Positions 22,515-33,706 of a stretch of DNA of 64,000 bases are shown here, in pieces. A model generated the notes under the pieces. The model worked only from the letters and a program-made list of their open reading frames with translations. It searched no databases and had not been told where the DNA came from. Numbering within the stretch: position 1 is the first letter of the stretch; each line of letters starts with the position of its first letter. A program made the position numbers and the translations under genes. The stretch is from Trichodelitschia bisporula (Eukaryota; Ascomycota; Dothideomycetes; Phaeotrichales; Phaeotrichaceae): contig ML996694.1 in assembly GCA_010356995.1 (NCBI GenBank), positions 1,171,931-1,235,930 on the forward strand. Reading direction: 5' to 3'.

Positions 22515-23546
22515 CTACAACACTGTCCCAAACCCAAACGTCGTCTTGATACTCCGCACATAATACTCCCCCCAGTTCCTCCGCGTAACCTCCTCCTGCC
22601 CGACAGGCACGCCCTCCCAATCAACCCGCATCACAGTAACCGCATCCACATTGTTCTGCTCAAAGCGGATCTTGAGCGTGCTGTAGTGCCCAGCAGGCCA
22701 CTGCGCCAGGCGCCAGCTCTGCACGAGCGACACGGGCTTATCGAGTTCAAGGAACTCCCCGCTAACATTCCCGCCGAACAGCTCAAACTTGCCCCCCGGC
22801 TTCGCGCCCTCGAACACCTTGGGCGGTGCGCGTGTAAACGCAGCCAACCGGCCTGGGTCCGTGAATGTAGTGAACAGCTCCTCGGCCGTGGTGCGGAACT
22901 CCTCGCTGTCCGTCAGTGTGGTGACATTGACGCGCGCGCCGGGTTTGCCGGCCGTGGTCGGCTGTGCCACCGGCTTCGGGTCCTTATTCAGGCTGCTACT
23001 GCTGATGAGGCGCGGGGTGGAAAAGCCAGAGGACGGATCCGAACCGGGCGCATGCTGGATGTCCTTAGCGTTTTCAGCGATAAGGGCAGGGCCAAGCTTT
23101 GGTAGCATCTCGCGCAATTGCGGGATGATCTTCGAGATGACGAGGTTTCTGATGGGTGTTTTGGCATCGGTTTCGGAATAGAGATCAGTGTTGAACTGTG
23201 CTGTTAGACTTAATGTGGTGAGGGAGAGGGGAGGGCATACGGTGTACTCATCCACCTGGGTATCGTACGCTACTTCCGGTATCGTGATCGTCCCGCTTGC
23301 CTCGATGTCCTCACCAATCTTGCCTGAGAACTCGAGCTGCAGCTTGACGTCGTAGATGGCGATGACCTTGCCCTTGCGCTGGCTAACGTCTACGTCGCCG
23401 TCCATGCTGAGCACCTTGTCTATCTTAGCGGAGGCATCGCCCTCTGTCGCCGACACGCCGGACAGTTCCTTATCCAGCCAGTCCTTGGCCCAGGGGGCGG
23501 CGTCTTTGCTGACCCAGTGCCAGTTGTTGGGGTTGTGGAGGACCAT
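22515..23546 (-). CDS. aha1: Activator of Hsp90 ATPase
   Basis: Co-chaperone that binds the Hsp90 middle domain and stimulates its ATPase in the cytosol. The start MVLHNPNNWHWVSKDAAPWA is the classic Aha1 N-terminus. Exons 23546-23241 and 23195-22515 are separated by a 45-nt, frame-preserving intron (GTATGC...CACAG). Removing it gives DEYTFNTDLYSETDAKTPIR, as expected for the family, so the intron should not be read as coding. The product is 328 aa. Residues about 10-150 form the Aha1 N-terminal domain (ISKIIPQLREMLPKLGPALI near its end). A Ser/Pro linker follows, then the SRPBCC/AHSA1 C-terminal domain with FTDPGRLAAFTRAPP, GGKFELFGGNVSGEF and QSWRLAQWPAGHYS. Length is normal. Confidence 0.95.
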   Translation of the reverse strand: MVLHNPNNWHWVSKDAAPWAKDWLDKELSGVSATEGDASAKIDKVLSMDGDVDVSQRKGKVIAIYDVKLQLEFSGKIGEDIEASGTITIPEVAYDTQVDEYTVCPPLSLTTLSLTAQFNTDLYSETDAKTPIRNLVISKIIPQLREMLPKLGPALIAENAKDIQHAPGSDPSSGFSTPRLISSSSLNKDPKPVAQPTTAGKPGARVNVTTLTDSEEFRTTAEELFTTFTDPGRLAAFTRAPPKVFEGAKPGGKFELFGGNVSGEFLELDKPVSLVQSWRLAQWPAGHYSTLKIRFEQNNVDAVTVMRVDWEGVPVGQEEVTRRNWGEYYVRSIKTTFGFGTVL

Positions 23547-23924
23547 AGTGAGTGTTTGCTTGCGCCGTTGTTAGCAGGGTTCAGGCTGGTGTGTGAAAAA
23601 GTGTGAGGGGTAGTAGTGATCAGAGGGAGCATTGAATGCAAAGCTTATCCGCACAAAAAGAGTACAAGTCTTCTCAGACTGGTGCCAGCTAGAATTCTCA
23701 TCATAGAGGGGGGAGCCGAGAGGGGCCGGGGAGAGCAAACAGAAAGCGACATACCTTTTAGAATCAAACGATGCCGAATGCCGTCGACAGAGCGCCAGTT
23801 AAGACGTCGAAGAGAACAGCAATGCAAACGAGAAAATGCAGAGTCGGATTAGCGACGTGGTGCTAGTTAAAGGTGAAGAAGCCCACGACAAGTGGTTGCT
23901 TGTCGAGGGGCATGGGCGCTGACA

Positions 23925-23932
23925 GAAGCTTC
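23925..23932. promoter_or_regulatory. Possible heat-shock element upstream of aha1
   Basis: AGAAGCTTCT is an inverted nGAAnnTTCn pair about 380 bp upstream of the aha1 start. Aha1 is a known Hsf1 target in yeast. An 8-bp palindrome can occur by chance and I saw no clear third unit. Confidence 0.3.
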
Positions 23933-24426
23933 TCGATTTGCGGGCAAGCCTGCAGCCCGCAAATTCCCAGCCTCAACGTTTGTCGGCTAACCGAGATCTG
24001 TCCGATCTAACAACCATCCGCCCGGCCATTGCTGCAGTCATTCTCTCAGCCATTGCAGCACAATCGCACACTGCAGGGGAGAATGGGTGTGAAATGCGAG
24101 TGCTCTCCTTAAGTACACAATTTTTTCAGTGCAATTTTAGCCCGCGCTCGAGCCATGTATCCATGGCTGACCGCTTTTTGCGGTTAGCATCGTTCAGTGA
24201 CATCCGTTTCTCCGCCGTACATTATATACAAAGGTGGAGTATAGGAAGAGCAAAGGTAGAGTATCTTCACCGTAGAAATAGGTACATACGGCGTCCTCCA
24301 CCAGCGTGGGAATCATTACAGGTCCATATCTCCTCAATCGTCCTGCCTTTTCCAGCCCAAAACGCCTGCAAATGCAGTGGTATCCGCAAACACCGGCCAG
24401 CCAAAAATACCCATCCAGTCCGAAAA

Positions 24427-26557
24427 CTACGCCAGCCCAGCCAGCACTCCAGCCAGTAATAATACAGTCCCCCATTCCGACCGTGACTTCCCTCTGCCAC
24501 CCGAGCTCGTTGGCGTCCCCGTGGCAACATACACACCCGTAGCTGTAGCCGTGCTCGAGGTCGAGATCACCGAGCCCGGTTTCCCCGCCCTAACAGATGT
24601 GCTCGGGCGCTCATAGTCACCTTCACTCGCATACCACACACCAGCATGCACAACTCCCTTCCCTGCCTTGAGGGCCTCGGCCTGTAAGCTCGAGCACGTC
24701 ATCCCAATAGCCCGTATCCAGCACACAGGCTTCTGGCTCTGTCCCGCCTTGTTCGACTTGCCCGACACCGCTGGGCCAGACGTGTGGTACGTAGACAGGT
24801 TCACCATTTCGCCAGTCGCCAAGGCGGTGCCTTGGACGATACGCGTGAAGACAGTGAACGCTGTCTCGGGCTGATACGCCGGGATCAGGTGCCCCGAGTC
24901 GTAGATGCGCGCGAAGGACAGGTTCCCGTACTGCCGCACCACGCCGCCGACGTAGCTCTTGTTGACGACGATATCGGCATAGCCAGAAGCGGGGAAGTGG
25001 TCGACGTAGGCGGGAAGTATAGACGCCACCGCAAGTGATACGGCTTCGCCGCCCATCCAGTTCGCGATGTAATCCGCATCACCGTAGAGGAAGGACACGC
25101 GAATTCCCATGTCGAGTAGCGTCGCGACATCGGCGAGCTGCGTCGCACGGAGTATGTCACCGGCTGCTTGGGTCAGAGGAGCTACGAAACCGTGCGGTGG
25201 ACTTACTGCTCGCAAAGGCAGAGTAGATCGCATCGCTAGAATCGGTGTAGTTTACCGGCACGCCGATGGACTTCTGCACGGCCTCTGTGTTGAGGTACTC
25301 TATGTACGCGGACGACGGGAACGGCGAGGGATCCATCTGCCGGATGTCGTAGTAACTGCGACCAGAGGGCCCGTAGACATTCTCCGTCGCCAAACATTTA
25401 CTCTGTGCTGTGGAGCACGCGTTATTGACGTATCTGACGTCACCATTACCCTCAGGGTCCGCCCACTGCATGAGTGTTCGACACTGTGAGATCATGTCCT
25501 GGCAGCCGCCAGTGGAATGAAAGTCGCTTAGAGCATTAAGCGAGGTGGTCAGATCAATGGCCTGGATGCCGTAGGTGTTGTTGTTCGCAAACTTAGGGTA
25601 GAACGGGAGCTGAAGCTTGTAGTCCACCAGTCCATTCAGAATGCCCACTGATGTAAGGCGGATGTCCAACGTTGCATTCGCGTCAATCGTCCCATTCAGC
25701 CGCAGCGCGTTCTGCTCCTCAAACAACGTCGCAAACGCAGGTCCATATATCCCACCATAGCTCTCCGTAAACAGGTTTATGCCTGTCGGCAGCGTCGTGC
25801 TGCTGTTCGGCAGCAAGCCCGGGTTGTATTGCGGAAAGGCAGCCAAAAAGCCCTGGAGAAAGTGCCACACCGCAGACGCCGCCAGTTCGGTAGTGTTCGG
25901 CATCGCGTAAGCCTCCTGACTACTGAACGTGCCGTTCAAAAACGCCCACGGTGGCATCCCCTCTGGCAGCAGCGCAGGTGGCTCAATGAACTTGCTCCGA
26001 AACAAGTCCCGCGACGCGTTCTTCAGCACATCGTACGAAAAGCCCGTCTGCACCGGCTGGTCGATAAACAGCATGTTGGAGCTGCGGTCCCAACCCCACA
26101 TGCGAGCTTGTGTGCCGTACGAGCCATCTGCGAGCTGAACGACCTCGCACGGCCCATTCTCCGTGAAAAGGCCGATCATGCTACTGCTTCCGGGACCGCC
26201 ATTGAGCCAGACCGTCAACGGGGCAGTTTGGGGATTCCGCCGCGCTTCTATGAACCAGAAGAAGGTGTTTATGCTGTAGTTCTGCTGTAGTGCGGGCACG
26301 CTGAATGGAGGCAGGCTGATGTACCCCGTGTACTGCTGCTGTGTGTCGTAGATGGTCGTGCAAGTGCCAGGATCAGGCGTGCGGTAGGATATTGTGATGG
26401 CGGGATTGATGGGCGAGGTAAGGACATGATCGTAATGGGCGAACGGCGGGAACTGGGCCGCAACAATGCGAGAGAGCGCGAGAACGAGTGACAGCAGTTC
26501 GAAGCGCTAGAGAAGTCAGTACGGGGGAGTGGAGGTGGAGCAGAGGCATCGCACCAT
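24427..26557 (-). CDS. Secreted serine carboxypeptidase (peptidase S10), GPI-type C-terminus
   Basis: Removes C-terminal amino acids from peptides; extracellular or wall-bound. Exons are 26557-26555 (the ATG alone), 26506-25207 and 25163-24427, giving 679 aa. The first intron (26507-26554, GTGCGA...TACTGACTTCTCTAG) directly follows the ATG; an in-frame TAG lies just before exon 2, so the intron is needed. The joined start MRFELLSLVLALSRIVAA is a signal peptide. S10 motifs: WLNGGPGSSSMIGLFTENGP, catalytic Ser in FTESYGG (about residue 250), Asp in FLYGDADYIANW (about 460) and His in DSGHLIPAYQP (about 525). Many N-glycosylation sequons are present. The end has a Ser/Thr-rich stretch and a hydrophobic LLLAGVLAGLA tail, suggesting a GPI anchor. 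Confidence 0.9.
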
Positions 26558-27347
26558 TGTTGCGACGGCTAGCCAGGCATCTTTGGAGGAGAAGAGAGGC
26601 CGCGATGCTTCAGCATTGAAGTCGGGCTGACAGCGTGAGACGGAAATCCGCAGGTGAGTATGAGGCAAGAGGCTGGCTGATGCTCCTCGAGCTTGCCGCT
26701 ACGGGTAGCTTGGCAAGCACGCCGGAGGTTTGGGATGTCCGCGACGATCACTGCCCATGTCGCCAAGTCAGCGGTGATGTCCTCTTTGTATTGGACGACT
26801 GCGGACAACGGGAAGGCACTGCTTGCGGGTAACTTCATCTCAGCCTATTTGGCTTCGAGTAATCGACCTTGAAATTGACTTGGTCTTCGGGGACGACAGC
26901 ATGCCTTTCACCACTCATGAGGCCCAATATCCATATGTCACTGCCAACGAGGATACAAGAAAAACACGGCGAATGAGAACTGAGCGCAAATCACAGTAAG
27001 GTGATTCGGTAGGCCTACAGCCTTCAATAGGGCATTCAGAATCCAACCGACTATGACTACGCCGTGTGATATTGACCCATCAACCAGAGTGTGAGCTCAG
27101 ATGCAGCTCACTCTCCCTACAGCTAGCCCATAACACTTTTGTCCCGGTTGCTCGCTCCATATCATCGACAAGCTTAGCTGCAGGAAAGCATCAGAGCCTA
27201 CCGTACTGTCGAGGTTTTGCGAAGCTATCCACATTTAGCTGCGGAAGACGCAAAACCGGGGGTTTGTCGGTCGCTTCCACGTCGTGGAGCTGAAAGCAGC
27301 GGCAAGGCACGGCGTTCAACCGTCCAGTATTCCAGGCCTAATGTGAT

Positions 27348-28638
27348 TCATCCGGGAGAAATGCTTGCCTGGCTCAGCCCGTTGGTCACAGAGTCAATCT
27401 GGGCGTCTCCTATCGCCACCTTAGGCCGGCTCTTGTTGAGGCCTTCCAGAAGCATGCACGCCTTGCAGATGCTCTGGCTCGAGAGATACCCACACTTCTC
27501 ACAGCGCCCCAGTGTCTGCTTCCCCGGCTGGCGCGGCGCCTTCTCCGTCTTCCGCTTGCCGCGCCTCCCCGTTTTCTCAAGCGTGATTTCCGTTTCCAGT
27601 CCCTCCTCTCCGGCCTTCTCGTCCGCCTCCAACTTCACTGCCATCCGCGCCATCTCACCTCCAGCCGACCGCCCCACCGAGCTGCCACATCCCGCCTCTT
27701 CCTCTGCCTCCCCCGCACAGGTCCCCCCCCACGACGGAGGCTCGTATCCTGGTGTCAGTCGCGCCATGTCCTCGCCACTCCGCACGATATCCAAGATGGC
27801 ACTCGGCCGCACCCGCTCCAGATTCTTGACCAGCTCGCGCGCGGTCCCGCGAAACGCCTCGGGCGAGTAAATGCATTCGGTGCAGAAGTAATCGAGTGCC
27901 TTGTGGTGCGCATACAGCACAATCTCCTTCTCATACGCGTACTTAAGCGGCTTGCTGCGCTTAATATTGGCCAGTGAGGCCTCCGGCGTAGCCGCCGGTG
28001 TGGATGTGATGATAGAGGTGGAGCGTGAGAGGCGCGGGAGGTCACCGCGGAGGACTGCAAGCGTTAGTCGTTGTAAAGCCAGAAACAAGGGACATACGGT
28101 TCATGAGCACCGTCTCAGCCATGTCATCGGCATTGTGCCCCGTTACAACATGCTGCACGCCCAGCATCGCGGCTCCACGGTCCAGTGCCTGTCGCCGAAA
28201 CACACCACAGTATGTGCAGTTGCCCTTCTTGCCCACCTGCTCGACGACTTGGTCCATAGTCCAGCCATACAACTCGTCATAGCCGACGATAGTCAGCGGC
28301 ATGTCGTACTGGCGCGCGTTCCGCTTGACGGTCTCGAGGGAGTCATCCCTGTAGCCACGGATGCCCTCATCAATAGAGAGCAGCAGCAGATCGAGGCCGT
28401 AGTCATGCCGCTCGTTGAGCGTCTTGAGTACCGAAGCTAGTACCGTGCTATCTTTCCCGCCTGATGCGCCGATGGCCACGCGTTCGCCGCGGTGGAAGAG
28501 CGCGTTCGCTGTGATGGTGTGGTGGATCTCGGCTTCGAAGACGGCGATGAAGCAGGTTTTGCATAACTTTTGGTGGTTCTTTGGCCGGACGATCAGAGCG
28601 CGTGCACTGTGGCATGCGGCACAAGGAGAGGGCGGCAT
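27348..28638 (-). CDS. ncs6: Cytoplasmic tRNA 2-thiolation protein 1 (CTU1/NCS6)
   Basis: With its NCS2/CTU2 partner it adds the 2-thio group to wobble U34 of Lys, Glu and Gln tRNAs, using sulfur from the Urm1 pathway. Exons 28638-28098 and 28054-27348 flank a 43-nt intron (GTATGT...CTAACGCTTGCAG); the join makes [13 protein letters not shown], which is typical. The product is 415 aa. N-terminal zinc site C6xxC9...C26xxC29, PP-loop ATPase motif GASGGKDS (57-64), [12 protein letters not shown] and [10 protein letters not shown] are all present. The C-terminal zinc finger ([16 protein letters not shown]) follows an acidic insert rich in Glu/Gly/Lys that is longer than usual. Cytosolic, no targeting signal. 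Confidence 0.95.
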
Positions 28639-30200
28639 GGTTGCGGGGGTTGTTTTGAGCTTTTGGTGGGGTTACTGCTGTGGCTTCAAAGACTCGAAAT
28701 TGTCTGGTGAGCATGCGGGGCAAAATAATACTGGCCTGCACGTTGGGCTCAGGACAGAATAGCATCTCGCGGTAACGTGAAGGAATTTAACAGTCATGTT
28801 AGGCGTATGCCTAGCAATTCAGTGTATCTGCAGACCAAGTTCAGGCCTTTTTCTATCGCTCGTTGCAGCCATATTATCGTCGCAAAACTGTTGGTCTACA
28901 GCGAGGAAGTTGGGTGTTTGGGCCACGACTTTTCCCCTCGCATGTGACGATGTAAGGAGATGCAAGCGCGGATGCTCCAACAGAAGTTTCATCGTCATCA
29001 TCTCGCAGATCTCCAGTCATCGGCAATCGTCATGTTTCTCATTCATCCTCATCATTTTAAAGATGCCACCCTCTCTACAGTATTGTTTAACGCCATCATA
29101 GTACGCTGCTGAGCACTGGACGAGCCGGTAGGCGGAACACCACGCCGTAGGGGGAAAGAAATCTACTAAAGTCATACAGGTGGTAAACTGTATCCTCGAA
29201 CCGGTCGAGTTGAAGTCAGCAGGTCGGGACGTTATCTTTTCTTGAATGGGCGAAAGCATTGTGATAGCACCGTTCCGAGGATTTACCCATAAAGCATATC
29301 ATTTGCTGCCTCCTGGCGATGAAGACTGCACCGGGATGCCGATTTGCTCGCTTCCACTATAACGATGCAAGGCTGAACGACATCTTTTGCAGTTGGACGT
29401 CATATGAGGTGGTTGCGACCAGAGAGGCTACGATGACATACGAATTGGGTATATCTCACCACTTTAATCCCCTGGAAGGCTTTTATGGATCTCGACGGCA
29501 ACTCTTTTTTGGCCCCCTGTGTCACTTCCATTGTCAACCGTCCTGAGACTAACTGAGCCTGAGAGGAGCAGTTCTGACCTTCACCATGTTACCCAAACCA
29601 TAACCGATGGCAGGTTTGGTCCCGCAAACCACATGTGAAATGGGGGAAACCATCGGTCCGGAAGAAGAACAGGAACTAGGTGGCCCTTTCGTGGAAATGC
29701 TTTCCCCATTGCGGACGGGCCGCAGGTATCATCGCCGGATTCAAAGTCGTTACCGCTCTAGTAGGGCTGTTGATCCGGCTTTTTGTACGGCCAAGTACAG
29801 GAACGTGGATCTTCCTTCCTTCAGGTCAACATTGTTCCTTCCCCTTGAGCTGACCAGCTGATGCCGACCTCAAGCGCCGCTGCTATCACTCATCGGGGCA
29901 AGGCGAGCCCACGTCTGAACTGCACAAATATGGTGGGATCTTCTTCACTCCGGCCACTCTGGCATTGTTTCAACTTTCACGCACATCGACATCGTGACAG
30001 CCTCTAGCACATTAACATCGTTCAACCTCCAGCGCAATTATCTTTTTCACTACTAAAAGAACTCCGCCAAACACAAGTTCGGACAGTACGTTGTACAAAA
30101 GCCCCATCAGTGCTACATTTATCTTACACTTCCAACAGATCCGGCATCTTTCGCCACCCCTGCCTCCCACGAGGCACAGCGGTCAGATTCAGACGTTACG
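28639..30200. other. Intergenic region
   Basis: It lies between the divergently oriented ncs6 and the 30201 ORF. Short ORFs at 29319-29546 and 29607-29861 have no recognised features. Confidence 0.4.
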
Positions 30201-30941
30201 ATGGCGGGTAATTCACATACACCGGTAACACCTACCCGCATTGATATCACGTATCCCCCATGCCCTTCATCCTGGACCTGGCGCACAGGATATCCGTACC
30301 CGATGCCGGATCCGCTGATCCCCGAGTGTCCTGCCACGAAGGGCATGATGAACTCCTGCGGTTGGGACAAAATCTGCCAGATTTTTTTTATGCACCTGCA
30401 CGAAAATGGAATGCCGGAATGCACTCCCCAGTTATTTCACCGAAAGCTTTCGGACTCAGACAAAAGTCCCGCTCTGGTATGCCGCGTCGATGCGGAATGC
30501 TACAAGATCCCAAGATGGTCTCGCGGGCTGGCGAACCTCAGAGAGAAACTCAAGTCTCAACAACTCGATGGGGTAGGCTTCGAAGTGCGGGACCCCTACA
30601 TGATTCGTATCCTTCGTAAAGCCGTCAGCGATCGCGTCAGGGCCATTGTTGAATCGGTGACCACGGGACCGCTCGACACATCGTTGGGGTTTCAATGTTC
30701 AAGCATCTTATTCTGCAAACGCCTTGCTGAATCGACCGAAGAACCTACTGTGAGGTTTCCCCACCTACCCAAATATCTCAAGGCGGAGTTGGCGTCGCTA
30801 CCAGAAGAAGCTATTAGAGCGGAGTATTCGGCACTACCCGAAAGTGCAAAATTACCCGGAGCCGTCTACGAGTTTACCATGGTTTACTTGCCGGGGCCGG
30901 GAGACCCTTGCCCCTGCTGTCCGTGGAAGTGCGCCCCATAG
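30201..30941 (+). CDS. Uncharacterised protein, possibly truncated
   Basis: A 246-codon intronless ORF with ATG in a good context (ttacgATGgc). Composition is protein-like, with a basic-helical middle (LANLREKLKSQQLDG, ILRKAVSDRVRAIVESV) and a Cys/Pro-rich end (GPGDPCPCCPWKCAP). No signal peptide or membrane span; family not recognised. After the stop the same frame continues to about 31355 with further protein-like stretches (LDSKSVGQWGWELLPRDSLA) broken by TAG, TGA, TAG and TAA. So the ORF may be the front of a longer gene that has decayed, or those stretches are chance. Confidence 0.45.
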   Translation: MAGNSHTPVTPTRIDITYPPCPSSWTWRTGYPYPMPDPLIPECPATKGMMNSCGWDKICQIFFMHLHENGMPECTPQLFHRKLSDSDKSPALVCRVDAECYKIPRWSRGLANLREKLKSQQLDGVGFEVRDPYMIRILRKAVSDRVRAIVESVTTGPLDTSLGFQCSSILFCKRLAESTEEPTVRFPHLPKYLKAELASLPEEAIRAEYSALPESAKLPGAVYEFTMVYLPGPGDPCPCCPWKCAP

Positions 30942-32556
30942 TGCAGTTGGGCCGCATGATGGGATCCACAGGCGGGAAATGCCATCGATCTGGAAGCGGA
31001 CGTTCGGCCCGAGACTGCGTCCTCGGTTGGTGGCTAGCCATATTTTTTCACCGTGTGCTTCCCGAGCCCTACGACTTTGGAGCAAAGACGCATGAGGCTG
31101 AATGGTCGGTCCATGAGCTTCATCTTCAAGGAGCTCGCGTAATGTGCCTTCATGCTGGATTCGAAAAGCGTTGGACAATGGGGCTGGGAACTGTTGCCTC
31201 GAGATTCGTTAGCACAGCTAGGTATTGATTTTCAGACCGCTCAATCCGTTCTCGGCCTGCGAGAGATCGCCATATCCGGGGGACCAACTCCCCGGCTTCT
31301 TCCACCGCTTGGACGCCGACCGCTCCCCCCCATCATCGCTTATCCCTCTTCGTAAGCATTTCAATACCGCCTCCGAATCCTTCCTGTGGAGACACCCGCA
31401 TCCCCGCAGTCACTGCCCTATCTCTCCTGATTTCCCGCTCCGCATCGGACTGTCCGTCGAGATATCCGATCCAACCCCATTTCCCCAGAATTTCATGCAG
31501 CCGTTAGCGTGGTGGCGTCGCGCACTGATGCTGCTTTCCCCACAGCCAATCCGTTAGCTCGGCTCGGCACCAACCGCAGGTTGGCGGAAGCGACGATCTT
31601 CATCATCGGAGGTTCGTGCCGCTGCATGAAGGATTTGGATGGCACTTGGGAGCAAAAATAAAGACTGAAACCCGAGTCATGAAGTCGATGCTCCCCCTTA
31701 TGCCAACACACGAACTGCAAGCCTCGGAACCGATAAAGCGTACTGCAGAAGAAAGGATCGCAGTTTCTGTACCTGACATGCAGGTGCATCTCCATGCAAG
31801 GAGTGTAGAAACTTTAAAATCTAGCGTTGAGCTTATCGGTGCCAATCAATATAGTCGGTATATGGTTGGCGAACGGAGAGGGCTGCGGCAGTGACTTTTA
31901 CCGTAAACGTTGGAGTTTGGTCGCGTGAGCCGATCTTGGTTCATACCCTGCCGCTGTCTCGGCCATGAAACCGTTCTGGGTTGTTGACGATCGCTGACGG
32001 TTAACAGTTTCTTGTGTAACAGTTCTAGTAGCCGTCGGCAATGCGCTGATTAGCTTCGATGACCAGGCCCTACAGTTCCGGCGGTACGGTATATGCTACT
32101 CTTCATCCCAGGATGTCGAATTTCATCCTAGAAACTAACACCACATAAAGTCGTTGAAAGGCTCCCACCAGTCCAGCCACCTCCCAAGCTGCGAGGCGCT
32201 ATCTCATCTGCACCCGCAGCGGCCATCGACGCGGCTGAAGCGCCTCTTCAACCGCGCTATACTTCTTCAGCATAGTCCCCCGGACAATCTCTTTAGCACC
32301 GGGAAACGGATGCTCCACGCGCCGCAGCGGATCGGCGCAGATCGTCAAGTGGGTGTTGTGGGGCCATTGGACAGCCTCGCCTCGAGCCGTTGAGCAGGAC
32401 TCCGCGGCTGAGGGCGGTCAGCCCTGTGGGTGCGGCTGTGGAAGTGGTCTGGGGAGCGAGATGTCTCCCAAATTTTATAAGATGTTGCAGTTGGCACTGC
32501 TTTGCCTTGATGTTCAGATATCAATTTTTGTCGTCTTGATGTTGCGGGAGTGAATC
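30942..32556. other. Region with decayed-looking coding segments
   Basis: Plus-strand frames near 30960-31355, 31490-31670 (LARLGTNRRLAEATIFIIGG) and 31616-31894 look partly protein-like but are interrupted and in different frames. It ends in the promoter of the 32557 gene. No RNA gene or repeat was seen. Confidence 0.3.
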
Positions 32557-33706
32557 ATGGCCGAACCGGACAAGCACTCGACGGACGTCGCGTCCATCTT
32601 CTTCGGCTTCTTCATCGCGCTGTGGATCTTCACGGCGACGAAGGCGGTGCGGCAGACAAGCTCCATTTGGCGGAGGCGACACACCCTGTGGAATCGATAT
32701 GTGATTTTCATATGGACGGAGGTATTTGCCAATGTCGTATTCGCGGTAACAACATACTTGTACATCCGCGGCGTGCAAAAGCCCAGGTAAGCCCTTCCGT
32801 ATATCTATATGGTACGCGCCGCTAACACGGCCAGTCTCGCCTACTTCACCGGCATCGGTACGAACCACCTTCGGCTCCTCGCCCGCAAGCTAACAGCCCA
32901 GTGATAATGTGGGCGGTGCTAACCCAGCTCCTCCTCCAAATCATCGTCAACCGCGTCGCACTCATCATGGTCACCAAAGACCGCCCCCGTCTCCTGCGAT
33001 GGGGCCTCTTTCTCTTCATCGGGCTAGTCAACATATCCGTCTTCTGCATCTGGATCCCCGCAATGCTACGCTCAGGCCCGCAATGGGTGCGCATCAACCA
33101 CGTCTGGGAGCGGGTGGAGAAGAGCATCTTCCTGGTCGTAGACCTCGGGCTGAATATCTACTTCCTATACCTCGTCCGCAGCCAGCTCATCGAAAAGGGC
33201 TTGACGAAGTATTGGCCTTTGTACAACTTTAATGCGGGGATAATACTCATTTCGACGAGTATGGATATTGCGCTGTTGGGGCTGCAGAGCCTGCCCAATG
33301 CTTATGAGTCCGTAACCCCGGCTTCGTGAGAAATGGCTGACGCTGGAGCAGTTACATCCAATTCGCGCCCGTCGCCTACACTGCAAAGCTGCACATCGAG
33401 CTTAGCATGGCGGAGCTCATTTCCAAGGTCGTGCGCGGGCGCAACCGCGTCGATGCGAGCGATGACTGGACGAGCGATGGCACGGTACTGTCGAGCCATA
33501 TTCAGGGGGGAACGAAGCGGCAGACGCAGACGCTGTATGCGAAGGGGGAAATGGAAATTGATGAGAGGTCGGAGGCGGGGCTTGTGGGCCCGGAGCGGCA
33601 GGAGGGGATTTTGAAGACGGTGGCCGTGGTGCAGACGGAGACTAGGGATGGGGAGAGCGGGACAAATAGTGAGAGGGGGAGTATGAAGGGGACAGCGGTG
33701 GCGTGA
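32557..33706 (+). CDS. Polytopic membrane protein, seven-helix type, unknown function
   Basis: Exons 32557-32786, 32835-32857 (23 nt), 32902-33307 and 33352-33706 give 337 aa. Introns are 48, 44 and 44 nt; the last uses a weak GTCCGT donor, chosen because the join makes NAYDYIQFAPVAYTAKLHIE in frame. Seven hydrophobic segments are visible: SIFFGFFIALWIF, YVIFIWTEVFANVVFAV, VIMWAVLTQLLLQIIV, GLFLFIGLVNISVFCIW, SIFLVVDLGLNIYFLYLV, AGIILISTSMDIALLGL and FAPVAYTAKLHIELSM. The C-terminus is hydrophilic and Thr/Glu/Gly-rich. The layout resembles uncharacterised fungal receptor-like membrane proteins; there is no clear match to RTA1 or the Ste2/Ste3 families. Probably plasma membrane, by inference. 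Confidence 0.8.
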
